Positions 16,687-25,234 of a stretch of 50,798 bases of DNA are shown here, in pieces (position 1 is the first letter of the stretch; every line of letters begins with the position of its first letter). The position numbers and the translations under genes were made by a program. The notes beneath the pieces are model-generated. The model was not told where the DNA came from. It ran no database searches and saw only the letters and a list, made by a program, of their open reading frames with translations. This DNA comes from Chlorobiota bacterium (GTDB lineage Bacteria; Bacteroidota; Ignavibacteria; OLB7): assembly GCA_028287785.1 (NCBI GenBank), contig JAQBOZ010000032.1, positions 1 through 50,798 on the forward strand, written 5' to 3'.

Positions 16687-18318
16687 CTACTCCTCCTTCC
16701 GCTTCCAGATCACAAATGCCTCCGCCAGCGTATCGACGGGATGGTAGTGGCTGCGCGTCACGGAATCGGCAAACGCTTGGTCGGTGTAGAAATCCCAGTC
16801 GATGATATAGTCGAGGCGGAGCGAATCGATGTACCTGGAGATGGTCCCATGCAGAAGCGCGTTGAGCGCCGCGCCGTTCACCTTCCCATCCAGGTTGATC
16901 ACGTTCCGGTTCACGAATTCGGTCGTGCCGGACTGGAACATCCCGATCGAGCTGGTCGGCGGCAGCGAATCCCTGATAAAGAGCGCGGGGACGGCGAAGG
17001 TATTCCCGGACTGGCCGTTGATGTTCCAGGTAAAGCCGTAACAGGCGGCTCCCATGCAGGCGATCATCAGAATCATCAGGAAACGACGAATGGCCGGCCT
17101 CTCGGCAAGCCTCCATACCAGGTAGAGCAGGCTCACCATGGCAAGCGCGATGGCAAGCCGGACGGGAACAAGGTAGCGGACGATGAAGTGGGGAGCGCCG
17201 AAGAAGAAGTTGTAGTAGATCAGCAGGCACCCGCCAAATGCCAGCAGCGGAATCGCTCCGCTCAGATTCCAGGTCCTTCGCCATGCCGCGATGGCGCGAC
17301 GAAGCGTTGGAAACCCTCCGGTGACCGCCAGCCCGCCGGCCAGCACAACCAGAAGAAGGATCGTCCCGATCGCCGGAAATCGTTCGGCAAGCGTCCGCGG
17401 GGTGTTGTAGCTGACCGCGACGGCGTCCGAGAGGGCAAGGGCGGTGGCGGAGAGGTTGGTCCTCCAGTTCGGAAGGAGCATCCGTTGCGACTGGCCGCTG
17501 ATCGGCACAAGGCTGCCGAACCGCGTCACGTTGTAGACCCACCAGGGGGAGCTTATCGCAAGGCTCATCGCGCCGACGACAACGCAGCCGGTGAACACCC
17601 TCCGGGCGGCGCGGAGCCGCTCGTTCATCGGGAGAGATCGGAAGCGGAGATGTGCCTGGATAAGATGAACCAGAAGGATCATCGGGACCAGAATGGCGAT
17701 ATCGATCCGGGTCAGCACGGCGATGCCGAGCAGCGCCCCCAGGATGAGATAGTTTCGAAACGGCGGGGTCCCCGGGCCAAGCGGGTCGGCAACGCCGGAG
17801 TTGTAGTAGGCCAGCGTCACAAATGTGATGGTAACGGCAAGCCCCGTTTCAAGGCCGTTCAGCAGCCCGTTGACGATCGTGTAGCTCCACGCAAGGATCA
17901 TCGCCACCAGCCAGAACACCCTCCGCCGCTCATGCTCATCGTTCAACAGCGTGGTCACGAACCGCGCAATCGCGAAGACAGCGCAGCCCATGATGATGAT
18001 CTGAAGAAAAAGCGCCAGCCGGAGCGCGAGGAAATCATTCCCATTGGAAAGCGCGAACAGTGGGGCGTCGAGGAAACAGATAAGCGGCTGAACGCCGTTG
18101 GTGGGGTGAACGCCATCCACGGAGAGCCCCGTCCCCCGCGCCAGTGAGCGGGCAACGCTCATCACATAGAAGGAATCCTCCTGGAAGGGGCGGGAGAGAA
18201 ATAGCTCATCGGAGCGGAAGAGAAGAGCAAGCTGCAGCAGAAGGCCGATGAACGTGACAAGCCGCATGGCGGCAATTCCATTCCATCGAGGGTTGCTCCG
18301 ATCTTCGTTCAAATCCAT
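16687..18318 (-). CDS. Polytopic membrane protein, GT-C glycosyltransferase-like
   Basis: 543 residues with about 11 hydrophobic helices. The first loop has EDSFYVMSVARSLARGTGL followed by HPTNGVQPL, resembling the loop of a family of uncharacterised GT-C/GT39-like proteins with an acidic residue where the sugar carrier would bind. The C-terminal ~100 residues are a soluble segment ending in ADSVTRSHYHPVDTLAEAFVIWKRKEE. GT-C enzymes take sugars from polyprenyl-phosphate donors and act on the periplasmic side. The acceptor is unknown. It is not adjacent to the DprE-like genes at 36.8-39.1 kb but could use the same type of donor. Confidence 0.6.
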   Translation of the reverse strand: MDLNEDRSNPRWNGIAAMRLVTFIGLLLQLALLFRSDELFLSRPFQEDSFYVMSVARSLARGTGLSVDGVHPTNGVQPLICFLDAPLFALSNGNDFLALRLALFLQIIIMGCAVFAIARFVTTLLNDEHERRRVFWLVAMILAWSYTIVNGLLNGLETGLAVTITFVTLAYYNSGVADPLGPGTPPFRNYLILGALLGIAVLTRIDIAILVPMILLVHLIQAHLRFRSLPMNERLRAARRVFTGCVVVGAMSLAISSPWWVYNVTRFGSLVPISGQSQRMLLPNWRTNLSATALALSDAVAVSYNTPRTLAERFPAIGTILLLVVLAGGLAVTGGFPTLRRAIAAWRRTWNLSGAIPLLAFGGCLLIYYNFFFGAPHFIVRYLVPVRLAIALAMVSLLYLVWRLAERPAIRRFLMILMIACMGAACYGFTWNINGQSGNTFAVPALFIRDSLPPTSSIGMFQSGTTEFVNRNVINLDGKVNGAALNALLHGTISRYIDSLRLDYIIDWDFYTDQAFADSVTRSHYHPVDTLAEAFVIWKRKEE

Positions 18319-18399
18319 ATTCTCGGTTTGTTTCGGCGGAACCGGGTGGCGGACCCGGCGCTCGAAGATGAATAGAGTCTCAGGGGGAACATGGCGCGT

Positions 18400-19758
18400 C
18401 TAGCTCTTGTAGTCGTAGCCAAGCACCTGCACCATCACCCGCCGGTTGAGCTGCTTGCCGGCCGATGTCGTGTTTGGAGCAATCGGCTGCGCCTTGCCAT
18501 ATCCCTTCGCCTCGATGCGCCCCCCGGCAATCCCGTTATCCATCAGATACTTCTTCACCGTCATGGCGCGCTCGCCGGAGAGCGAGATGTTATGATCGTC
18601 GGAACCATCGCTATCGGTATGCCCCTGGATTTCGACCCGCATATTCGGATAGGCCTTCATCATATTCAAGAGCTTTTCCAACGGCTCCTTCGAATCGCGA
18701 CGGACCGTCGATTTGTCGGTATCGAAAAAGAGATTCTCCAGGCGGAGGAGCGCCCCGGTCGGCGGCCCGTCGCCGTTCGGCATCGGCGTATTCCCATGCG
18801 CCAGATCCGGCCCCTCCCCTCCCGGAATAAACGTCCCCGGCCGGTAGCGTTGCGGCATCGCGATCTTCCAGATATCGCTCTTCCCGTAGCCGCGGGAGGT
18901 GGTCTCGTGCCAGCTTGCAACGTAGGCGGTGTCGCTGCTGGCGGAGAGATCGAAATAGAAATCGGCCGATGGCGTGTTGATCGGCGATGGGAGCTTTTCC
19001 GGCTTCGTCCAGTGGAGCCATGTGCTGTCGGTGCGCCGGGTGACGAAGATATCGTGCGTCCCGCTGTCGGCGCCGAACCCGGTGGAGGGGAAGTAGAGCG
19101 TGCCGTTGTCGAAGCCGATGAACGGGGCTATCTCATCACCCGTGGTGCTCAACTCATCGATCAGCTTCGGCTCGGAAAAGGAGTAATCGCCGGTCTTGAA
19201 GGAGACATAGAGATCGTGCCCTCCCTTGGAATCCCTCCGCTTCACCGAGAGGATCAGCACCTTCTCATCCTGCGACACGGCGAGCGTCGCCACCGTGGTA
19301 TCGTTATAATAGTTCTCGATCTCCAGCGGCGTGGGATATCCCCAGCTTCCATCGGCCCCGCGCTCGCTGACGCTGAACCCCTTGCCGCGCGTTCCATCGG
19401 CGCGGTACTGATTCTGCAGATAGAGATGCGTGGTCGCGTTGTTCACGGCGCGGACGCCGTCATATCCGGCGGTGTTGAGAGGGCCGGCCAGATGTACCGC
19501 ATCGGTCCATGTGCCGTCGGCCTTCCGCGTCGCGTACCAGATATCCTCATCGTCCGGCCTGGTCGGATAGCCGACGTTATCGGGATGCCCCTTCCGCGTG
19601 AAGAAAAGAATCTGGTTGTCCGATGTTATCACCGGCTGAAGCTCGCTGTACGCGGAGTTGATCCCCGGCCCCATATTGATGCGGGCTTCCTGGGCATCGA
19701 GCATCGGAGCAATCGCGAGCAGACAGAAAACGGCGCAACACCATATCGATAGTTTCAT
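18400..19758 (-). CDS. OmpA-family protein with PD40 propeller repeats
   Basis: 452 residues; the ATG has GAGGT upstream. A signal peptide ends near residue 22 (MLDAQ). Residues ~35-310 contain WD40-like/PD40 beta-propeller blades (SELQPVITSDNQILFFTRKG, DDEDIWYATRK and others). Residues ~330-450 are an OmpA C-terminal domain with the peptidoglycan-binding signature GHTDSDGSDDHNISLSGERA and a final NRRV. The protein probably anchors an envelope component to peptidoglycan. This architecture is common in Bacteroidota, including the type 9 secretion component PorE, but no other T9SS core gene is adjacent. Confidence 0.87.
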   Translation of the reverse strand: MKLSIWCCAVFCLLAIAPMLDAQEARINMGPGINSAYSELQPVITSDNQILFFTRKGHPDNVGYPTRPDDEDIWYATRKADGTWTDAVHLAGPLNTAGYDGVRAVNNATTHLYLQNQYRADGTRGKGFSVSERGADGSWGYPTPLEIENYYNDTTVATLAVSQDEKVLILSVKRRDSKGGHDLYVSFKTGDYSFSEPKLIDELSTTGDEIAPFIGFDNGTLYFPSTGFGADSGTHDIFVTRRTDSTWLHWTKPEKLPSPINTPSADFYFDLSASSDTAYVASWHETTSRGYGKSDIWKIAMPQRYRPGTFIPGGEGPDLAHGNTPMPNGDGPPTGALLRLENLFFDTDKSTVRRDSKEPLEKLLNMMKAYPNMRVEIQGHTDSDGSDDHNISLSGERAMTVKKYLMDNGIAGGRIEAKGYGKAQPIAPNTTSAGKQLNRRVMVQVLGYDYKS

Positions 19759-19852
19759 AGCCGGACCTCAATAGCATCGAAAACATCAACATGATCGTGG
19801 CGCCGCCGCGGCAGCGACGGCGCCCCTGTTCATACGGTCACAATCAATCAAA

Positions 19853-22051
19853 TCAGAAGTCGAGCGCGCGACGCATCCCCTCGTACACCGTCCGCTCGCT
19901 CGGAAGAACGTCGTTCTCAAGGACCGGGTGATACGGGATATGGGAATCCTTCGCGGCGACGCGCTCCACCGGAGCATCCAGCAGGGAGAATGCGTCTTTC
20001 GCGATCACCGCGGCGATCTCCGCTCCAAATCCCATCGTCAGCATATCCTCATAGACCACGGCCACGCGGCCGGTCTTGCGGATGGAGTTCAGCACCATCT
20101 CCCGGTCCCACGGAATGATCGTCCTCAGGTCGATCACCTCGGTCGTCTTTCCGGTCTCCGACTCGATCTTCCTGGCGGCGTTGAACGCCTCCTTCACCAT
20201 CGCCCCCCAGGTGACGACCGTCAGATCCTTCCCCTCGCGAACGATCTTCCCCTTGCCGAACTCGACAAGGTAGTCCCCATCGGGCTCGGGACCGGAGGAG
20301 AACGGCATTCTGAAAAGCCCCTTGTGCTCGCAGAAGATCACGGGATCATCCAGACGGCAGGCGGTTTTCAGAAGCCCCTTCGCGTCGGCGGCGTTGGAGG
20401 GATAGGCGACCAGAAGGCCGGGAACATGCGAGAAGAATCCCTCGATGTTCTGCGAGTGATAGAGCCCGCCGTGGATATAGCCGCCAACCGCCACGCGCAC
20501 GACCATCGGGCAGGAGAACCCGTTGTTGGAACGATACCGGAGCGTGGCGACCTCGTTCCGCAACTGCATGAAGGCCGGCCAGATGTAGTCACCGAACTGA
20601 ATCTCCACACATGGCTTGTAGCCGCGCGTTGCAAGCCCAAGCGCCACGCCGACGATCGATGCCTCCGCCAGCGGAGAGTTGAACACCCTCTCGGCGCCGA
20701 ACGCATTGGTCAGCCCGCGTGTGGCGCCGAAGACGCCCCCCTTGTTATCGGCGATATCCTCACCGAAGATCAGCATCTTCGGATTGTGGGCCATCTCCTC
20801 GTGAAGCGCGTGGTTGATCGCGTCGATCAGCACAACCTTCTCCCCTTCCACCGGCGTTGCCTCGAACGTCAGATCGCCCCAGCCGTTGGGGGAAAGATTG
20901 AAATCGATGCTGGTTGCAGGATCGGGATCGGCCTCGGCAAGCGCCCAGTCGGCGGCCACGTCGATCTCCCGCACAACAGCATCGCGAAGCGCCCCGATCT
21001 CCTCCGCGGTCATCAGCCCGTGGGAGGTGAGATAATCGCTCAGCCTGACGATCGGGTCGCGCTGGAGATCGGACTCCAGCTCATCGGCGGGACGATATTT
21101 CTTCTGGTCGTCGGAGCTGGAGTGGGCAAGGATGCGGATGACGCTGGCATGGATCAGCGTGGGGCCATCGCCACGGCGGGCACGCTCGACGGCGCGGCGC
21201 CCGGCCTCGTAGCTGGCGAGCAGATCGGTGCCATCGGCGAAGATCACTTCGAGGTTCGGGTGGTTCTGGAACAGCTCCCCCACCCTGCCGCCGGCCGTCT
21301 GCTGCGATGCCGGAACGGAGATGGCGTAGCCGTTGTCCTGGATGCAGAAGATCACCGGGAGCTTCTCGCGCGAGGCCCAGTTGACCGCCTCGTAAAATTC
21401 TCCCTGGCTTGTCGTTCCCTCGCCCGAGGCCACGTATGTCACCTCATCGGTGCCGTTCATCCGGGAGGCCATCGCGCAGCCGACCGCGTTCAGGAACTGC
21501 GTTCCGGTCGGCGAGGACTGCGTGGGAAGATTGAGCCGTCGGTTGCCATGATGGCACGGCATCTGGCGGCCGCCGCTCGCGGGATCATCGGCCTTGCCGA
21601 AGGCGCCCAGGAAATGGTCGTTCGGCGTATGGCCGAACATGTATGCCATCGCCAGATCGCGGTAGTAGGTCCACGCCCAGTCGCGGCCGACCTGAAGCGA
21701 GCGGGCGATGCCGACCTGAATGGCCTCATGCCCCGACACGCCGATATGGAAGAAGCTCTTGTTCTGCCTCAGCATGATCATATGCTTCTCATCGGTCCGC
21801 CGGGCCAGCATCATCGTCCGGAGCGAATCGCGGAGATCATCGACCGTCAGGCCGAGAGCCGTGTGCGATGACTTCTCCGCGCTGCCGTTTGCCGAGCCGT
21901 TCGCGCCGTTCGATGGAATGACGGGGCCTCCCGAAGCGGGCTGATTGAACGCCGCGTCCAGATCGGCGGTGGCGGCGGATGTGCTCGCCCCCAGCGGTGC
22001 TGTTCCGGCAAGGCTCTTGGAGAGGGAGTTTCTATTCTTTTTGGATGCCAT
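19853..22051 (-). CDS. 2-oxoacid dehydrogenase E1, fused alpha and beta subunits
   Basis: 732 residues from the ATG at 22051. Residues 10-63 are a low-complexity Ala/Ser/Gly linker. Residues ~66-390 are E1 alpha, with the TPP motif starting GEG at 210-212 and ending at Asn240; a GEG in place of GDG is usual in this fused family. From about 400 the E1 beta module begins (LIDAINHALHEEMAHNPKMLIFGEDI) and ends in RTVYEGMRRALDF. E1 decarboxylates a branched-chain 2-oxoacid or pyruvate and passes the acyl group to lipoyl-E2. Fused alpha-beta chains are common in Bacteroidota and usually annotated as 2-oxoisovalerate dehydrogenase; the substrate is not proven here. E2 and E3 are not in the window. 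Confidence 0.9.
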   Translation of the reverse strand: MASKKNRNSLSKSLAGTAPLGASTSAATADLDAAFNQPASGGPVIPSNGANGSANGSAEKSSHTALGLTVDDLRDSLRTMMLARRTDEKHMIMLRQNKSFFHIGVSGHEAIQVGIARSLQVGRDWAWTYYRDLAMAYMFGHTPNDHFLGAFGKADDPASGGRQMPCHHGNRRLNLPTQSSPTGTQFLNAVGCAMASRMNGTDEVTYVASGEGTTSQGEFYEAVNWASREKLPVIFCIQDNGYAISVPASQQTAGGRVGELFQNHPNLEVIFADGTDLLASYEAGRRAVERARRGDGPTLIHASVIRILAHSSSDDQKKYRPADELESDLQRDPIVRLSDYLTSHGLMTAEEIGALRDAVVREIDVAADWALAEADPDPATSIDFNLSPNGWGDLTFEATPVEGEKVVLIDAINHALHEEMAHNPKMLIFGEDIADNKGGVFGATRGLTNAFGAERVFNSPLAEASIVGVALGLATRGYKPCVEIQFGDYIWPAFMQLRNEVATLRYRSNNGFSCPMVVRVAVGGYIHGGLYHSQNIEGFFSHVPGLLVAYPSNAADAKGLLKTACRLDDPVIFCEHKGLFRMPFSSGPEPDGDYLVEFGKGKIVREGKDLTVVTWGAMVKEAFNAARKIESETGKTTEVIDLRTIIPWDREMVLNSIRKTGRVAVVYEDMLTMGFGAEIAAVIAKDAFSLLDAPVERVAAKDSHIPYHPVLENDVLPSERTVYEGMRRALDF

Positions 22052-22282
22052 CAGTCGGAGGATATCAGAGACAAAAGGAGTTGATAATCGATGCACCGGA
22101 TCGACGGTGGCAGCGTGCTGCCGGACGAATCCACCCACGGGGACGGGCGGAGATGGAGAGACTCAAACTACCGAAAAGTGAAGGCTTTACCAATGGCGGC
22201 GGGCGCCGTGGAGAGGCCCATCGGCGCGCGACGGCGGGCCGGGATCGGGCGGATGGAGATGGTGCCCCGCCCCCGCCGGATA
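22052..22282. other. Intergenic region upstream of fused E1
   Basis: 231 bases on the minus-strand transcript between the lipoprotein gene and the E1 start. It contains a short perfect inverted repeat GGCAGC-GT-GCTGCC near 22110 and no clear ribosome site before the E1 ATG. I see no tRNA and no supported ORF. Confidence 0.35.
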
Positions 22283-22942
22283 TTATTTCTTTGCCGCCAC
22301 GGAGATCGAGAAGGGGAGCTTCTCCGAGAGCTGGCCTGCCAGCCGCTTGTAGGTGGACATCGGCGTCTGCACATCCTCCGGCGAGAGCGAGATATGCCCG
22401 GAGGTCATCACCTTTCCACGCTGCGAATCGATAAGGATGTAATCGGCATCCATCCCTTCCTTCCCTCTGGCGGCCGAGGAGGTGCTGTTCTTCATGGTGA
22501 CGTTGTTCAGGACGATCATATAATCGATCAGCCCTTCGCGCCCGGCGCGCTTCACCTCGTCCCATGACTTCGGCATGCCGCCGGCGAAACCGGACGTGGC
22601 GTTCAGGTTGACGATCCCGGCCACCGGCTGATCCTTGTAGCTGACGACCGTGTTGGAATCGAACTCCTCACCGAGCGTATGCGTCAGGTTCACCGGGAAC
22701 TCGGTGGCAAGGTGTGCGGCGGCCTCGCCGACATCGATGCCGCGGGAGGAGCCGTACGCCGCGGGATCTGCAAGGGTTAGATCACCCGAGGCCGGAACAA
22801 GCACGGCAATGCGCTTTCCAGCGAGCATCCCTTCATTATATCCTTCAAGCGTGATCCGCTTATGCGAGGGGCAGCCGCCGAGAGCAAGTGCAAGGGAGAC
22901 GATTGCGACCGACGCGAACAAGCTCCGTAATGAATACCGCAT
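22283..22942 (-). CDS. Putative lipoprotein, unknown function
   Basis: 219 residues; the ATG is preceded by AGAGG. A lipoprotein signal peptide ends in the lipobox LGGC (cysteine near residue 24). The mature part begins with KRITLEGYNEGMLAGKRIAVLVPASGDLTLADPAAYGSS and looks like one globular alpha/beta domain, with a region on membrane or stress behaviour not recognisable to me. It is followed by E1 on the same strand (231-base gap) and preceded by the GlmU-like gene's stop side. I recognise no family with confidence; it could be an outer-membrane-anchored periplasmic protein. Confidence 0.7.
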   Translation of the reverse strand: MRYSLRSLFASVAIVSLALALGGCPSHKRITLEGYNEGMLAGKRIAVLVPASGDLTLADPAAYGSSRGIDVGEAAAHLATEFPVNLTHTLGEEFDSNTVVSYKDQPVAGIVNLNATSGFAGGMPKSWDEVKRAGREGLIDYMIVLNNVTMKNSTSSAARGKEGMDADYILIDSQRGKVMTSGHISLSPEDVQTPMSTYKRLAGQLSEKLPFSISVAAKK

Positions 22943-23004
22943 GAGGCCTCTGCTCGTTAGGTTATGGACCGGGTGATCCTGAAGAAAAAGTAATATCGCA
23001 AAAC

Positions 23005-24201
23005 TTACCGGCTGCGCTCATACAGATATCGTAACAACGTTTCATTGGCCGGGCCGAACATGATCCCCCGCCGCGCAGCCACACGGCGGGAAAGCTCGAT
23101 GGCGTCCTCCAGCCGGAACCGCTCTGCCTCCCCGAAGCCCCCCCATGCGAACGATGGAATGGACTTCTCCGGGAACCCGCCGCCGAAGATATTCGCCGCC
23201 ACGCCGATCACCGTCCCGGTGTTCAGCATGGTGTTGATGCCGGTCTTGCTCTGGTCTCCGATCAGCGACCCGAGGAACATCCTTCCGGTATCGATCTGCA
23301 TGCCATCCAGCACAACACGAATCGTTCCATAATTGTTCTTCAGGTCGGACGTGTTCGTGTCGGCCCCCAGATTCACCCAGCAGCCCAGATAGCTGTGCCC
23401 CAGAAAGCCGTCGTGCTGCTTGTTGGAGTAGCCGAGGATGATGGAGTTCTCCACCTCACCCCCCACCTTGCAGTGCGGGCCGATCGACGTTCCCTCGTAG
23501 ATCTTCGCGCCGATCTTGATCCGGCTCCCCTCACCGATCGAGCAGGGCCCCTCGATCACCGCGTTCGGCATCACCTCCACATCCCTCCCGATGATCACCG
23601 GCCCGTGCGACGCATCGATCACGCATCCCGGCTTCACCACCGATCCTTCGCCGATCACGATCCGTTCCCCGGCGATGCAGTGCGCGCCGTTCATGACGGT
23701 CCCACCTGATGAAGAGGCCAGGGGAAAATCCTCGGCGATTCTGGCGCCGTTGTCGTAGATCAGATCCCAGAGATATTCGTAGGGGGCGGCCACGGCCAGA
23801 TCGACCACGGGAATACCGTCGAGCGCTGAAAAGTCCAGAGCGTCGGCATCCCAGTCGAGGGCGGCGATCGTTTCCGGCAGCAGACGCGCGGCAATCGTCA
23901 CCCCATCGCGACGGGCTATCCATTCCGGCTGATCGGGGAAATGGTCGATGAGCGCGCCGTTGAATGGAACGCGGGCATTGAGAAACGTCGTCGGGACGAT
24001 GGGCCGTTCCACGTTCTCACGCGCCGCCGCATAGTACTCGCGGATATATGCTCTGCCGTGGATGGTCACGTCGTGATCGCCGGTGGCCCGCATGGCGCGC
24101 GCGCGGAGCGTCCGTGCGCCAACCAGGAGATCGGAGAGATGGTGCGTCAGGGAGACGGGATAGAAATTGCCGGTAAGGTGATCTTCGAACAGGCAGATCA
24201 T
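23005..24201 (-). CDS. GlmU-family putative sugar nucleotidyltransferase
   Basis: 398 residues. The C-terminal half (about 165-340) has the left-handed beta-helix hexapeptide pattern (IGEGSVVKPGCVIDASHGPVIIG, IGEGSRIKIGAKIYEGTSIGPHCKVGGE), as in GlmU acyltransferases. The first ~160 residues replace the usual nucleotidyltransferase GxGTRxxP motif with a short MICLFEDHLTGNFYPVSLTHH start, as in Bacteroidota proteins annotated 'GlmU family'. They may act on UDP-N-acetylglucosamine synthesis or on other sugar nucleotides. Absence of the P-loop-like nucleotidyltransferase motif leaves that activity doubtful. tRNA-Ser lies just downstream on the same strand orientation. Confidence 0.8.
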   Translation of the reverse strand: MICLFEDHLTGNFYPVSLTHHLSDLLVGARTLRARAMRATGDHDVTIHGRAYIREYYAAARENVERPIVPTTFLNARVPFNGALIDHFPDQPEWIARRDGVTIAARLLPETIAALDWDADALDFSALDGIPVVDLAVAAPYEYLWDLIYDNGARIAEDFPLASSSGGTVMNGAHCIAGERIVIGEGSVVKPGCVIDASHGPVIIGRDVEVMPNAVIEGPCSIGEGSRIKIGAKIYEGTSIGPHCKVGGEVENSIILGYSNKQHDGFLGHSYLGCWVNLGADTNTSDLKNNYGTIRVVLDGMQIDTGRMFLGSLIGDQSKTGINTMLNTGTVIGVAANIFGGGFPEKSIPSFAWGGFGEAERFRLEDAIELSRRVAARRGIMFGPANETLLRYLYERSR

Positions 24202-24282
24202 GAAGATATCCGTATCGGGATTGTGCCAGAGCAGGCTGTTGAATTACTTCCGGGCCGTGAACCGGCATGGCCGGAAAATACA

Positions 24283-24316
24283 GAAGCGTGACGATCTTAA
24301 GCAATCGTCACGCTTC
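24283..24316 (-). terminator. Rho-independent terminator after tRNA-Ser
   Basis: A perfect 13-bp stem (24283-24295 with 24304-24316, GAAGCGTGACGAT arm) with an 8-base loop. On the minus strand it begins 4 bases after the tRNA-Ser discriminator and is followed by TGTATTTTCC. Confidence 0.85.
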
Positions 24317-24319
24317 GGG

Positions 24320-24408
24320 CGGAAAGGGAGAGATTCGAACTCTCGGTACGGTTTAACCCGTACAAACGCTTTCCAGGCGTTCCAGTTAAACCACTCCTGC
24401 ACCTTTCC
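24320..24408 (-). tRNA. tRNA-Ser (GGA)
   Basis: 89 bases. The acceptor stem GGAAAGG pairs with CCTTTCC, with G73 next to it. The anticodon arm reads ACGCC-TGGAAAG-CGT with GGA, so it decodes UCC/UCU. The long variable arm (TGTACGGGTTAAACCGTAC) and the T arm (GAGAG-TTCGAAT-CTCTC) identify a class II tRNA. CCA is not encoded. Confidence 0.95.
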
Positions 24409-24454
24409 GGATGCGCTCGTCGAAATTAAACGGCTACGAAATTACAACTGCCGG

Positions 24455-25108
24455 CTACGTTGCTGCAACAGGTTTCTTCGGAATCGCTTCGGGAACCGAT
24501 TTTTGTGGAGTTGCCGCGGCTACGCGCGGCTCCCCGGCGGCATCGGCCGGGTTCCCCTTCTCCGTCAACTGTCGCCAGTCGTTCTCCAGCCTGCGATAGC
24601 GCGAGGCATGCAGCTCCGTATACCTGACGAACGCCACGGTATGGAGGATCAGCACAAGCACGCCGCCGCCAAGAACCCCTTTCACCAGCGTCGAATAAAG
24701 AATGTGTCCCCTGTCGAACTCCGCCTTCATCTCCATCTTCTCGGCGGGGATGTTGTCGAAATCCCCGATCGCCACGCGCAGGCTCTCCATCTTCGGATAG
24801 AGAATGCTGGAGTAGTACCCGGCGGTCCCCAGCATCCCGAGCGACAGCAGAAGCACCGCCCAGTTCAGCCAGTGCCGGTAGCGGAACGCGGTGTAGAAGG
24901 TCCCTCCAAGCAGAAGCACCCCCGCCACGATTTCGATATCCTTGAGCCTGCCGAGAATTGCGCTGTTGACAGCGCCAGCCATCGTATGATTCGGAAGTAT
25001 CCCCTGCTGGAACACCAGCGAGGCAACCCCCGCTCCGAAGAACACCAGCCCCCCAATCCAGACGGCAAGCGACAGATAGATGACGACGTTGAGAATGTAC
25101 TTGAGCAT
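24455..25108 (-). CDS. DUF4149 membrane protein
   Basis: 217 residues from the ATG at 25108. Four hydrophobic segments are visible: about 3-33 (LAVWIGGLVFFGAGVASLVF), 55-72, 80-102 (AVLLLSLGMLGTAGYYSSILYP) and 133-158. The SLAVWIGGLVFFG opening and the paired central helices match the DUF4149 (TMEM205-like) family, whose function is not established. The last ~45 residues are polar and Ala/Pro/Lys-rich (AAATPQKSVPEAIPKKPVAAT), a cytoplasmic tail not typical of the family core. It lies downstream of the isocitrate dehydrogenase gene across a dispersed repeat. Confidence 0.8.
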   Translation of the reverse strand: MLKYILNVVIYLSLAVWIGGLVFFGAGVASLVFQQGILPNHTMAGAVNSAILGRLKDIEIVAGVLLLGGTFYTAFRYRHWLNWAVLLLSLGMLGTAGYYSSILYPKMESLRVAIGDFDNIPAEKMEMKAEFDRGHILYSTLVKGVLGGGVLVLILHTVAFVRYTELHASRYRRLENDWRQLTEKGNPADAAGEPRVAAATPQKSVPEAIPKKPVAAT

Positions 25109-25122
25109 AAGCTGATAGGATT

Positions 25123-25232
25123 GCCCTGGTGCGCGGGGCGATACCCCGCACACCAGGGATTGCGCCCCTCCGGGGCTTGAGGAAATTCTTCCGCCAACGC
25201 CGCTGATGGCGTTGTTCAACAATCTGTCAGCA
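25123..25232 (-). repeat. Dispersed double-hairpin repeat, copy 2
   Basis: Contains a 15-bp stem (25124-25138 with 25144-25158, one mismatch), then GCCCC-TCC-GGGGC (25164-25176). Further right, 25205-25230 (GATGGCGTTGTTCAACA...) matches the right end of the MITE-like element at 26500-26626 in about 22 of 26 positions. In opposite orientation it matches copy 1. It lies between DUF4149 and the isocitrate dehydrogenase stop at 25235. Confidence 0.82.
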
Positions 25233-25234
25233 CG

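Noticed and set aside
19928-21871. 647-codon open frame antisense to the E1 gene
   Set aside because: Mirror frame of a well-supported gene; composition is rich in Arg, His and Gly with no domain.
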